This document shows, one piece after another, positions 25,423 to 33,850 of a stretch of 64,000 nt of DNA (within the stretch, counting starts at the first letter, position 1; the number at the start of each line of letters is the position of its first letter). The stretch spans positions 1 to 64,000 of the forward strand of contig NZ_JAFBDI010000008.1 in assembly GCF_016908145.1 (NCBI RefSeq). Direction: 5' to 3'. Below the pieces are notes generated by a model, which worked only from the letters and a program-made list of their open reading frames with translations, ran no database searches and was not told where the DNA came from. A program made the position numbers and the translations under genes. This DNA comes from Marinitoga litoralis. GTDB lineage: Bacteria; Thermotogota; Thermotogae; Petrotogales; Petrotogaceae.

Positions 25423-26142
25423 TTATTCCTCCATAGTATAAAAAATCTCAAATCCATCCTTAGTACATTTATACTTATCCCCAGTAATTATATATATTGA
25501 ATATTCAGAAATATTTGTTGTTAAGTCAGCAAACTTCTCTATATTAGATAAAATTTCAATATTTGCCATTATGGATCTAAAATTTTCTTTAGAAGCCCTG
25601 CTCATTAAATTTTTTTTAAAAGCCTTATACAAACTATCAACTTCTAAATCTGTTTTACAAATCCATTTAGCTATATCCAATAATTCTTTTTCAGAATGAG
25701 TATTATCTATAATTAAAGAAAATAACTTTAAAGTTTCTCCTAACATATCTTGTGCAATTTCAAATAAATCTTCAAATTGATAAGGATTAATAGAATTAGG
25801 ATAAGAAAGAAGATCTACATTGTTTTTTGCCATTGTTTCACACATATCAGCCATACTTTCCATTACACCAATAATTTTATTACCTAAAAAAACTAATTTA
25901 TATGATTTACCAAATAAATTGTGAATAGCCAATATTTCCATAGCTTTAAATTCTAATCTCGATTCAATAAAATCCACTCTTGTATCTTGTTGAATTATTT
26001 CTTTTGAGAGATTTACATTTTTTTCAAAAAATGCATCTTTGAATTTTAAAAACATGCCTTGGACTATACGTCCCATTTTTAATATTTCATTATGATATGA
26101 AAGCACTGTTTTTTTAGTTTCTTCAGGTAGTAAGTCTATCAT
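25423..26142 (-). CDS. PhoU-domain protein
   Basis: A 239-residue all-helical protein with two PhoU repeats. The family segment is recognisable in NIEILSNIEKFADLTTNISEYSIYIITG near the C-terminus, and a weaker version (FLGNKIIGVMESMADMCETMAKNNV) is in the first half. PhoU proteins damp phosphate uptake and Pho signalling and bind metals. No phosphate transporter is beside it. It overlaps nadK by 4 nt (ATGA) and lies 3 nt before the LptF/LptD fusion, so it is part of the housekeeping operon. Confidence 0.85.
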   Translation of the reverse strand: MIDLLPEETKKTVLSYHNEILKMGRIVQGMFLKFKDAFFEKNVNLSKEIIQQDTRVDFIESRLEFKAMEILAIHNLFGKSYKLVFLGNKIIGVMESMADMCETMAKNNVDLLSYPNSINPYQFEDLFEIAQDMLGETLKLFSLIIDNTHSEKELLDIAKWICKTDLEVDSLYKAFKKNLMSRASKENFRSIMANIEILSNIEKFADLTTNISEYSIYIITGDKYKCTKDGFEIFYTMEE

Positions 26143-26966
26143 ATAATTCTCCTTCCAAAACCGAGCTTACTATTTAACACTTTATAAAATGAATAGTCGT
26201 TTTTTTGAGCTAAAGTTACTTTTTTTTCAGAAGAAGTAACAACAACAGCCATTCCAGCTTCAATCCTATGAACAATATCACCATCTACAGTAACATATGC
26301 ATTTCCAGCGTCTATATGGTTAATTATAATCTCAATATAATTATCAGGTGAGATAATGAGCGGTCTAATGTTTAGAGAATGTGAAGCTAGAGGGTTTATT
26401 GATATTAAATTTAAAGCAGGATCTACAATAGGTCCTCCCATAGACAACGCATAACCCGTTGAACCTGTAGGTGTAGATAATATAACCCCATCTCCAGAAT
26501 AATTTAAAACACTTTCACCTTTAATTAAAATTTCCAAGTCTACTGTACCTATTGGTTGACTTTTTTGAACAGTAATATCATTTAAGGAAATTAATTTTTT
26601 CCCACCAACATAACATTCTAATAGGAATCTATCAGAATAATGTAAATTATTTGATGATATATCTATAGCAGCTTGTTCAATTTCTGTACTATCATATGCC
26701 GTTAAAAATCCTAAAGTACCTAAATTAATACCAATGATAGGCACTGAATATTCTGCTGATAATTCGGCAACTCTTAATACAGTACCGTCTCCACCTAAGA
26801 CAATAAAAATATCTGCTTCATTGTATAATGAATTATCAGCTAAAGCAGATCCTGCGGGCATTATTTTTAAAATTTCAATGCCATTTTTTTGAAAAATATC
26901 TATAAATTGTTCTTCTATTTCATCTTTTTTGGCTTTAATAGGATTAAAAAATAATATAGTTTTCAA
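26139..26966 (-). CDS. nadK: NAD kinase
   Basis: A 275-residue kinase that phosphorylates NAD to NADP. The diacylglycerol-kinase-like signature GGDGTVLRVAE (about residues 57-67) and the second motif TPTGSTGYALSMGGPIV (about 164-180) are intact. TTG at 26966 is preferred as start because GAGGTGAT gives it a normal spacer and the protein then begins MKTILFFNP; GTG at 26975 abuts the Shine-Dalgarno and adds three residues. It lies 5 nt after yggT and overlaps phoU by 4 nt. Confidence 0.93.
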   Translation of the reverse strand: MKTILFFNPIKAKKDEIEEQFIDIFQKNGIEILKIMPAGSALADNSLYNEADIFIVLGGDGTVLRVAELSAEYSVPIIGINLGTLGFLTAYDSTEIEQAAIDISSNNLHYSDRFLLECYVGGKKLISLNDITVQKSQPIGTVDLEILIKGESVLNYSGDGVILSTPTGSTGYALSMGGPIVDPALNLISINPLASHSLNIRPLIISPDNYIEIIINHIDAGNAYVTVDGDIVHRIEAGMAVVVTSSEKKVTLAQKNDYSFYKVLNSKLGFGRRII

Positions 26967-26971
26967 ATCAA

Positions 26972-27271
26972 TCACCTCAGTATTCTTGCTAAATCAAATA
27001 ATGTCGCAACTAGGAAATTATCTAATAATATTAATAATAATATAGCAACAAATGGTGTAAAGTCAAACATTCCAAAAGTTAAATTTAAATATCTTCTTAT
27101 AGGTCTTTCTACAATTTCAGCAATAGAATCGAAGAAATGTCTAATAGGATGATGATAATTAAAAGAAATAAAGCTAAAAATTGCTGATATAATAATAGAT
27201 ATTTCAAAAAAATTAATAACTATTCTTAATACAACTGCTAATGAGTAGAATAAATTTGCTAAAATAAACAT
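26972..27271 (-). CDS. yggT: YggT-family membrane protein
   Basis: A 99-residue protein with a hydrophobic segment at each end (about residues 8-38 and 70-95) and the family's HHPIRHF...IVERPIRRYL between them. YggT proteins sit next to yggS in many bacteria; their role in envelope or division is not settled. The start at 27271 is chosen because CAGGAGGT precedes this ATG at a normal distance; an upstream in-frame start would overlap yggS by 32 nt. It lies 4 nt after yggS. Confidence 0.88.
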   Translation of the reverse strand: MFILANLFYSLAVVLRIVINFFEISIIISAIFSFISFNYHHPIRHFFDSIAEIVERPIRRYLNLTFGMFDFTPFVAILLLILLDNFLVATLFDLARILR

Positions 27272-27275
27272 TTTA

Positions 27276-27962
27276 TCAACCTCCTGTACTATAATTTCTA
27301 TTTCCAAAAATACTAGATCCTATTCTCAACATAGTAGAACCAGCTTCAATAGCTATATGATAATCATTACTCATTCCCATAGAAAGTTCTTTTAAATTTG
27401 GATAATATTTTATATATTCGTCTCTTAAACTTTTAAGTTTTAAAAAAACATTTCTAATTATTTCTTCATTATCAGTATATGGAGCCATAGTCATTAACCC
27501 AACCACTTGTACATTTTCAAATTGCTTTGAAAATTCCAATAAATCTTTTAATTCATTTTCTGTAATTCCACCCTTTGATTCTTCGCCTGATACATTTAAT
27601 TCAATTAATATTTTTTGTATTTTATTATACTTTTTTGCTACCTTATCTATTTCTTCAATTTCCTTTTCTCTATAAACAGAATGAATATATTTCGCAACAG
27701 GAACTATATATTTTATTTTATTTGTTTGTATTCTTCCAATAAAATGCCAATTAATATCTAAATCGCTTAACTCTTGAGCTTTATATCTTAATTCTTGAGC
27801 TTTATTTTCAGCAAAATCTCTTATACCAAAATCATATGCTTCTTTTATATATTCAATAGGGAATGTTTTTGATACAGCTATTAAAAGTATATCGTTTCTA
27901 TTAGATGCATATAATTTAATTTTATTCTGTATTTCAGAAAGATTTTTCTTGATAAAATCCAT
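27276..27962 (-). CDS. yggS: PLP homeostasis protein (YggS/PROSC family)
   Basis: A 228-residue fold-type III PLP-binding barrel with no known catalytic reaction that balances vitamin B6 and amino/keto-acid pools. The PLP lysine is in LIAVSKTFP (about residue 32). Further family segments are FAENKAQEL, WHFIGRIQTNK and LSMGMSNDYHIAIEAGSTMLRIG. It lies 1 nt after ruvB and 4 nt before yggT. Confidence 0.94.
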   Translation of the reverse strand: MDFIKKNLSEIQNKIKLYASNRNDILLIAVSKTFPIEYIKEAYDFGIRDFAENKAQELRYKAQELSDLDINWHFIGRIQTNKIKYIVPVAKYIHSVYREKEIEEIDKVAKKYNKIQKILIELNVSGEESKGGITENELKDLLEFSKQFENVQVVGLMTMAPYTDNEEIIRNVFLKLKSLRDEYIKYYPNLKELSMGMSNDYHIAIEAGSTMLRIGSSIFGNRNYSTGG

Positions 27963-27963
27963 T

Positions 27964-28989
27964 TTAATTCCCCCATAATGAATATAATTTCTTATTATCC
28001 TCTTTAGAAATACCTAAATGTTTTAATGCTTTTTCCGTTATCAGTCTTCCTCTATGAGTTCTAACAATAAACCCATTTTGGAGTAAATAAGGTTCATATA
28101 CTTCGCTTATACTATCAGCTTCTATTCCTAATGAAGCTGCTAATGCTTTTAAACCAACAGGACCACCATTATAATAATCTATAATAGTATTTAATATCCT
28201 TCTATCCATTTCATCTAAACCTTCATTGTCTATTTCAAGTAATTCCATGGTTTTTTTTGCAGAATCTAAATCAATAACACCATTATTGTTTATTTGTGCA
28301 TAATCTCTAACTCTTTTTAACAATCTATTAGCAATTCTTGGAGTGCCTCTTGAACGTTCAGCTATTAATAATGCAGCATCATCAGTAATTTCAACATTTA
28401 ACAATTTAGCGCTTCTAGAAATAATTTCTTTTAATTCTTCTGGTGGATAAAAATTCATTTCCATTATAATTCCAAATCTACTTCTTAGCGGAGCGGCAAT
28501 TAAACCTGTTCTAGTGGTCGCCCCTATTAATGTAAAATGATTTAAATCAATTCTAATAGATCTAGCTCCGGGACCTTTTCCGATGACAATATCAAGTTGA
28601 AAATCTTCCATAGCAGAATATAGTATTTCCTCAACAGATCTATTTATTCTATGAATTTCATCAATAAATAATACGTCTCCATTTTGTAAATTAGTCAAAA
28701 TAGCAGCTAAATCTCCCGCTCTTTCAAGTACAGGACCGCTAGTTACTTGTATATTTGCTCCCATTTCATTTGCTATAACATTTGCTAATGTGGTTTTACC
28801 CAAACCAGGAGGTCCTGCTAATAATATATGATCAAGCGGCTCTTTTCTTTTTTTAGCCGCATCAATAGTTATTTTTAATTTTTCTTTTACCTTTTCTTGA
28901 CCTATATATTCTTTTAAATATTGTGGTCTTAGATTAATTATTGTACTTTCTTCACTTTTTTCAGTAGGGTCTAATATTCTATCGTCCAT
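27964..28989 (-). CDS. ruvB: Holliday junction branch migration helicase RuvB
   Basis: A 341-residue AAA+ ATPase that drives branch migration with RuvA. Walker A is [11 protein letters not shown] (about residues 58-68), Walker B is LFIDEIHR (about 107-114), sensor I lies in [12 protein letters not shown], and the C-terminal winged helix ([28 protein letters not shown]) is complete. The start at 28989 follows GGAGG with a 6-nt spacer; an upstream in-frame start would add 21 unlikely residues. It heads the operon ruvB-yggS-yggT-nadK-phoU-lptFD-udg. Confidence 0.97.
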   Translation of the reverse strand: MDDRILDPTEKSEESTIINLRPQYLKEYIGQEKVKEKLKITIDAAKKRKEPLDHILLAGPPGLGKTTLANVIANEMGANIQVTSGPVLERAGDLAAILTNLQNGDVLFIDEIHRINRSVEEILYSAMEDFQLDIVIGKGPGARSIRIDLNHFTLIGATTRTGLIAAPLRSRFGIIMEMNFYPPEELKEIISRSAKLLNVEITDDAALLIAERSRGTPRIANRLLKRVRDYAQINNNGVIDLDSAKKTMELLEIDNEGLDEMDRRILNTIIDYYNGGPVGLKALAASLGIEADSISEVYEPYLLQNGFIVRTHRGRLITEKALKHLGISKEDNKKLYSLWGN

Positions 28990-29118
28990 ATAATACCTCC
29001 ATTCTACTGATATATTATAACATATAATTATTAGGTAATTATTAAATGACAAAAAAAATTAAAATTTAAAAGAATTTGATGTATAATAAATAATAATATT
29101 ATAGTTCGGAGGAAAATA

Positions 29119-30036
29119 ATGATAAGAACGGTTACTTTAAATCCAGCATTTGATATTACAATTACAGTAGAAAAATTTAAATATGGTACTATTAACAATA
29201 TTTTGGACAAAAAAAGAAGGTTAGGTGGAAAAGGTATAAATGTTTCTAAAATGCTTAATATATTGAATATTCCTAATATTGCTTATATAATAGCAGGAGA
29301 AAAAAATATTGAAGAATTAGAAAAAGAAATAGAAAGATTAAATTTAAATTCAAAGATTATTCTTAATAGAAATCATTATACAAGAGAAAATATAAAAATA
29401 ATAAATAACAAAACAAAAAAAGTTACAGAAATAAATGAAAAAGGCTTTGTTGAAAATGAAACAATAAATATGTTTTTAGATATGTTTATTAATGATATTT
29501 CAAGTGGCGATATTTTAGTGCTTTCAGGCTCTTTGCCAGAAGGACTAGAAAAAGATTTTTATGGAAAATTAATAAGAATAGCAAAATCTAAAAAAGCATA
29601 TGTTATTTTAGATACATCTGGAGAACCATTTGAATTAGCAATTAATGAAAAACCAAATTTGGTAAAACCAAATGAAAATGAACTAAAAGAAATACTTTTT
29701 AAAGATTTAGATAAAAATATTAAATACCTTTTAAATAATGATATAGAAGTATTATTGTCATTAGGTGAAAAAGGATTTAAATACTTTTCAAAAGAAAAAG
29801 AATATAATATAAATAGTATTAATGTGGATGTAAAAACTACAGTTGGAGCTGGCGATTCTTTATTAGCCGGATTTATATCAAAACATAATATAGAAGATAA
29901 GCTTATGTTTGCTAGAGCCTGTGCAACTGCAAGGGTTAGTAAAGGCGATGAAATAAAAATTGAAGATATAAATAAGTTTTTAAATGAGATTGGAGGTATT
30001 ATATGTCAAAGGATACAAAAGGAACATTATTATTAA
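29119..30036 (+). CDS. 1-phosphofructokinase-type PfkB-family sugar kinase
   Basis: A 305-residue PfkB/ribokinase-fold kinase closest to the FruK/LacC group. Features are the N-terminal TVTLNPAFDITITVEKF, the substrate-binding GGKGINVSKMLN (about residues 37-48), and the C-terminal anion hole TVGAGDSLLAGF (about 249-260) with the catalytic aspartate. FruK phosphorylates fructose-1-phosphate; LacC phosphorylates tagatose-6-phosphate. No PTS gene is nearby, so the substrate is uncertain. Its end overlaps the MATE gene start by 34 nt, which implies co-expression. Confidence 0.85.
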   Translation: MIRTVTLNPAFDITITVEKFKYGTINNILDKKRRLGGKGINVSKMLNILNIPNIAYIIAGEKNIEELEKEIERLNLNSKIILNRNHYTRENIKIINNKTKKVTEINEKGFVENETINMFLDMFINDISSGDILVLSGSLPEGLEKDFYGKLIRIAKSKKAYVILDTSGEPFELAINEKPNLVKPNENELKEILFKDLDKNIKYLLNNDIEVLLSLGEKGFKYFSKEKEYNINSINVDVKTTVGAGDSLLAGFISKHNIEDKLMFARACATARVSKGDEIKIEDINKFLNEIGGIICQRIQKEHYY

Positions 30037-31373
30037 AAGGTGATCCAAAAATTGCTATAAGAAAATTATCATTACCCATGATTTTAGCTATGTTGGTTCA
30101 AACGATGTATAACTTAGTTGATGGTATATGGGTTGCAGGTTTAGGTTCAAATGCGTTAGCGGCTATAGGATTATTTTTCCCTATATTTATGATAATTATA
30201 TCGTTATCTGCAGGTCTTGGAGTTGGAGCAAGTTCGGAAATTTCTAGAAAAATAGGAGAAAAAAATAAAATAGGGGCAGATACTGCTGCAGTTATTTCAT
30301 TATTTTTAGCAGTAGGATTGGGGTTATTAACAGCAGTTATATTATTATTTACTATTAAACCTATTTTAGAATCTATAGGTTCTGGTGGAGAAACTCTTCA
30401 ATTAACTTTGGACTATGCATATATATTAATAATATTTTCTCCATTATTAATGTTTAATAATACATCAAATGGCATATTAAGAGGAGAAGGTGATGCTAAA
30501 AAAGCTATGTATGCTATTGCAGCGGGATCATTGTTAAATATAGCTCTTGATCCATTATTTATATATGGATTTAAACTAGGTATTAAAGGAGCAGCATATG
30601 CTACAGTGATATCTTTTAGTATATCATCACTTCTAATAATATATTGGATGTTTATAAAAAGGAATACATATTTAACTATTACATTTAAAGATTATAAATA
30701 TGATTCGAAAATATTAAAAAATATATTAAAAGTTGGTATTCCAGCATCATTATCACAAATTTCAATGTCTATTGCAATTTTTGTACTTAATGTTTTTGCT
30801 GTAAAAGCTGGCGGAGATTTAGGAGTTGCAGTTTTTACCAGTAGCTGGAGAATTATCAACTTTGGTACTGTTCCATTAATAGGTATTGCTACAGCAGTAA
30901 CAACTGTTACTGGTGCGGCATATGGTCAAAAAAACGGAGAAAAATTATCTACAGCCCATTTATATGCTATAAAATTCGGATTAATGATAAGCTTTTTTGT
31001 TTTGATAACTATTTTTATATTTGCACCCCAAATTGCAAAAATATTTACTTATTCAAAAGATGGTTCTATTATATATGATGATTTAGTTACAGCATTAAGA
31101 GTTATGAGTTTATTTTTACCAGGTGTTCCTTTTGGAATGTTCACATCTTCAATGTTTCAAGGGATAGGACATGGAGTAAAAAGTCTTATAGTTTCCATTA
31201 ATAGAACAATAATAATGCAAGTATTGTTTTCTTGGTTATATGTTTTTGTATTTAAAATAGGACTTTCTGGTGTCTGGTGGGGAATAGTTACAGGAAATGC
31301 AGTATCAGCTGTTATAACCTTTAGTTGGGGAAGATTTACAATAAAAAAATTAAGACAAATAGAAGGAATATAA
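30003..31373 (+). CDS. MATE-family multidrug/sodium efflux transporter
   Basis: A 456-residue transporter with about 12 membrane helices in two similar halves (PMILAMLVQTMYNLVDGIWVAGLG in the first and GIPASLSQISMSIAIFVLN in the second). MATE proteins export organic cations by sodium or proton antiport. The start has GGAGGTATTAT before ATG and lies inside the end of the kinase gene. A bidirectional terminator follows. Confidence 0.92.
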   Translation: MSKDTKGTLLLKGDPKIAIRKLSLPMILAMLVQTMYNLVDGIWVAGLGSNALAAIGLFFPIFMIIISLSAGLGVGASSEISRKIGEKNKIGADTAAVISLFLAVGLGLLTAVILLFTIKPILESIGSGGETLQLTLDYAYILIIFSPLLMFNNTSNGILRGEGDAKKAMYAIAAGSLLNIALDPLFIYGFKLGIKGAAYATVISFSISSLLIIYWMFIKRNTYLTITFKDYKYDSKILKNILKVGIPASLSQISMSIAIFVLNVFAVKAGGDLGVAVFTSSWRIINFGTVPLIGIATAVTTVTGAAYGQKNGEKLSTAHLYAIKFGLMISFFVLITIFIFAPQIAKIFTYSKDGSIIYDDLVTALRVMSLFLPGVPFGMFTSSMFQGIGHGVKSLIVSINRTIIMQVLFSWLYVFVFKIGLSGVWWGIVTGNAVSAVITFSWGRFTIKKLRQIEGI

Positions 31374-31394
31374 ATTTATTTGGTTATTAATAAT

Positions 31395-31430
31395 ATAAAA
31401 AGTACGTGCTTTTTTGCACGCACTTTTTAT
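31395..31430. terminator. Bidirectional terminator between MATE and asnS
   Basis: ATAAAAAGT-A-CGTGC pairs with GCACG-C-ACTTTTTAT around TTTTTT, with one mismatch. The A/T-rich ends supply T-runs in both directions. Confidence 0.85.
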
Positions 31431-31444
31431 ATTATGGATAAAAT

Positions 31445-32743
31445 TTATGGATATACTCTATATAATGTTCTTGCAAATGGAATTGCTTCCCTAATATGTT
31501 TTAAACCACAAATCCATGCAACAGTTCTTTCTATACCAAGACCAAATCCACTATGAGGAACAGAACCAAATTTTCTTAAATCAAGATACCATTGGTATTC
31601 TTCAACTGGTAAATTATTTTCTTTTAATCTTTCTATTAATACATCTTCTTGCCAAATTCTTTCTGAAGCTCCTATAATTTCACCATAACCTTCTGGAGCA
31701 ATCATATCATCACATAATACGACATCTGGATTTTCTGGATCTGGTTGCATGTAAAATGCTTTTACTGCTCTTGGGTACTTTTCTATAATTACAGGTTTAT
31801 CAAATTCTTCAGAGATTAATGTTTCATCATCAGCGCCTAAATCGTCTCCCCATTTAATATCGGATCCTTTTTTATTTAATAATTTAATTGCTTCTGTATA
31901 TGTAATTCTTGGGAATGGTGCTTCTATTTTTTCTAATTTTGAAATATCTCTATCTAAAGCAATTAAATTTTCTGATGCATTTTCTAATACTTTCTTTACA
32001 ATATATGATACTAATTGTTCTTGTAATTTCATATTATCTTCGTGTGTATAATATGCAACTTCAGCTTCATTCATCCAAAATTCTATTAAATGTCTTCTTG
32101 TTTTTGATTTTTCTGCTCTAAATGTAGGTCCTAAATTATATACTTTTCCAAGTGCTAAAGCTGCTGCTTCTAAATATAATTGTCCTGTTTGAGCTAAATA
32201 CACTTTTCCATAATCAAAATAGTCTATTTCAAATGTATTACCAGCACTTTCTCCTATAGATCCTGTAAATATTGGAGTATCAACTAAAGTGAATCCGTTG
32301 TTATTATAAAATTCTCTGATAGCTTTTAAAATTTCATGTCTAACTCTTAAAATATGGAATTGTCTTCTAGATCTTATCCATAAGTGTCTATGTTCCATTA
32401 AAAAATCAATTCCATGTTCTTTATTTGATATAGGATAATCTTCATTTGGATTATGAACAATTTCTACATCATCAATATGCAATTCAAAACCAACAGGAGA
32501 TCTTTGATCTTCTACAACAGTACCTCTAACAATTAAAGAACTTTCCATTTTTAATTTTTTAACTTCTTTATATTTTTCTTCACCTAATGTGCTTTTTTCA
32601 ACAATACCTTGTACAAAACCTGTTCCGTCTCTTAATTGTAAAAACGCAATTTTTCCACTAGCTCTTTTATTCCATAGCCAGCCTCTAAATTCAACTTTTT
32701 GTCCTAAATATTTCTTCATATCTTTGATATATACCCATTCCAT
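31445..32743 (-). CDS. asnS: Asparaginyl-tRNA synthetase
   Basis: A 432-residue class IIb aminoacyl-tRNA synthetase. The N-terminal OB-fold anticodon domain (VEFRGWLWNKRASGKIAFLQLRDG, about residues 18-41) is followed by the catalytic core, with motif 2 in FRAEKSKTRRHLIEFWMNEAE and motif 3 in GFGLGIERTVAW near the C-terminus. The start at 32743 follows GGGAGGGAG and matches the family N-terminus MEWVYI. A separate AsnRS-like protein without the anticodon domain is encoded at 61754-62707. Confidence 0.96.
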   Translation of the reverse strand: MEWVYIKDMKKYLGQKVEFRGWLWNKRASGKIAFLQLRDGTGFVQGIVEKSTLGEEKYKEVKKLKMESSLIVRGTVVEDQRSPVGFELHIDDVEIVHNPNEDYPISNKEHGIDFLMEHRHLWIRSRRQFHILRVRHEILKAIREFYNNNGFTLVDTPIFTGSIGESAGNTFEIDYFDYGKVYLAQTGQLYLEAAALALGKVYNLGPTFRAEKSKTRRHLIEFWMNEAEVAYYTHEDNMKLQEQLVSYIVKKVLENASENLIALDRDISKLEKIEAPFPRITYTEAIKLLNKKGSDIKWGDDLGADDETLISEEFDKPVIIEKYPRAVKAFYMQPDPENPDVVLCDDMIAPEGYGEIIGASERIWQEDVLIERLKENNLPVEEYQWYLDLRKFGSVPHSGFGLGIERTVAWICGLKHIREAIPFARTLYRVYP

Positions 32744-32776
32744 GCTTTCTCCCTCCCAAAATTTCAATTTTTATAT

Positions 32777-32801
32777 ATTATAACATATTATATGTTATAA
32801 T
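32777..32801. promoter_or_regulatory. Palindrome with back-to-back -10 elements between asnS and the ADP-ribosylglycohydrolase gene
   Basis: ATTATAACATA (32777-32787) and TATGTTATAAT (32791-32801) form an 11-bp inverted repeat around TTA. TATAAT occurs on each strand at its outer ends (32796-32801 plus, 32782-32777 minus), so the palindrome may be two face-to-face promoters or an operator covering both. No good -35 is seen for either. Confidence 0.4.
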
Positions 32802-32834
32802 TAAATTAAATAAACGTTGAAAGGGGGGCTTTTA

Positions 32835-33716
32835 ATGGAAAAATTAAAGGATCGATTTATAGGTGCATTGTATGGGTTGATTGTAGGAAATGCTTTAGGT
32901 GCTCCCTATATGAATATTGAATTTGATAAAATAAAAGATTTTTCCAGTGGGGGGATTTTTAATTTAAACTTAGGAGAATGGACAGATGTATCTTCAATGG
33001 CATTATGTTTAGCAGAAAGTTTAATAGAAGATGGATTTGATTTAAATAGCCAAATGAAAAAATATATAAAATGGGTTGAAGAAGGTTACATGTCATCAAA
33101 AGAAAAATCATTTGGTATAGATAACCAAACATTAGAATCTATAATTTATTATGAAAAAAATAATAAATTTGTTGAAATAACTAAAAATGATTCATGTAAA
33201 CCATTAGCAAGGTTGGCTCCGGTTCCTATGTATTTTAAAAGTTCATTTAAAGATGCTGTTTATTATTCTGGTCAAAGTGCATATACAACACACAATAATA
33301 TGTATACAATTCATGCATGCAAATATTTAGGCGGGTTAATTCAACAATCTATTAATGGAACAAATAAAAAGATATTATTAAGCGAAGTTCATAAACATAT
33401 GGATTTAATATATGATGTTAAGTTAAGAATTGTTGATATACCTTATAAAACTAAAAATGAATTAAATATATCAGATTCTGTATTAGATATTTTAGAAATT
33501 GTTCTTTGGTCTTTTTATAATACCGATAATTTCAAAGATGCGGTTTTAACAGCTGTTAATTTTGGAGGTAGTACAGATGTAATAGGAGCTATTATAGGAC
33601 AAATTGCAGGAGCGTATTATGGATTTGATAGTATTCCAAAATTGTGGACATTAAAAATTGTAAAAAGAGATAAAATAATGCAAATAATTGAAAAATTGTA
33701 TGAAGTATCAAAATAA
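32835..33716 (+). CDS. ADP-ribosylglycohydrolase-like protein with altered metal ligands
   Basis: A 293-residue protein of the ADP-ribosylglycohydrolase (DraG/ARH) fold: it begins FIGALYGLIVGNALGAPY and ends with GGSTDVIGAIIGQIAGAYYGF. In active enzymes the two magnesium ions are held by T-D-D near the first third and D-x-D-T near the end. Here these read TDVSS and STDV, so several ligands are replaced. It may bind ADP-ribose or a related ligand without hydrolysing it, or use another metal scheme. The ATG at 32835 follows AAGGGGGG; the upstream in-frame start overlaps that site. It is monocistronic. Confidence 0.75.
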   Translation: MEKLKDRFIGALYGLIVGNALGAPYMNIEFDKIKDFSSGGIFNLNLGEWTDVSSMALCLAESLIEDGFDLNSQMKKYIKWVEEGYMSSKEKSFGIDNQTLESIIYYEKNNKFVEITKNDSCKPLARLAPVPMYFKSSFKDAVYYSGQSAYTTHNNMYTIHACKYLGGLIQQSINGTNKKILLSEVHKHMDLIYDVKLRIVDIPYKTKNELNISDSVLDILEIVLWSFYNTDNFKDAVLTAVNFGGSTDVIGAIIGQIAGAYYGFDSIPKLWTLKIVKRDKIMQIIEKLYEVSK

Positions 33717-33725
33717 TAAAATATT

Positions 33726-33752
33726 AAGGACCTCGTTGAGGTTCTTTTTTTA
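33726..33752 (+). terminator. Terminator of the ADP-ribosylglycohydrolase-like gene
   Basis: AAGGACCTC (33726-33734) pairs with GAGGTTCTT (33738-33746) around GTT, with one G-T pair, followed by a T-run. Confidence 0.75.
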
Positions 33753-33850
33753 TACTTATATAATAAAAAATATTTTTTTTTGTAATCTAAAAAAAGAAAT
33801 TTTATTATATAATATAGTATATATAATTTCAAAAAAAGGAGAGGAATTAT

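Noticed and set aside
27272-27307. yggT start overlapping yggS by 32 nt
   Set aside because: A good Shine-Dalgarno precedes the ATG at 27271, which removes the overlap and gives the normal protein length.
28990-29052. Extended RuvB N-terminus
   Set aside because: The extra residues are unlike RuvB and a GGAGG site directly precedes the ATG at 28989.
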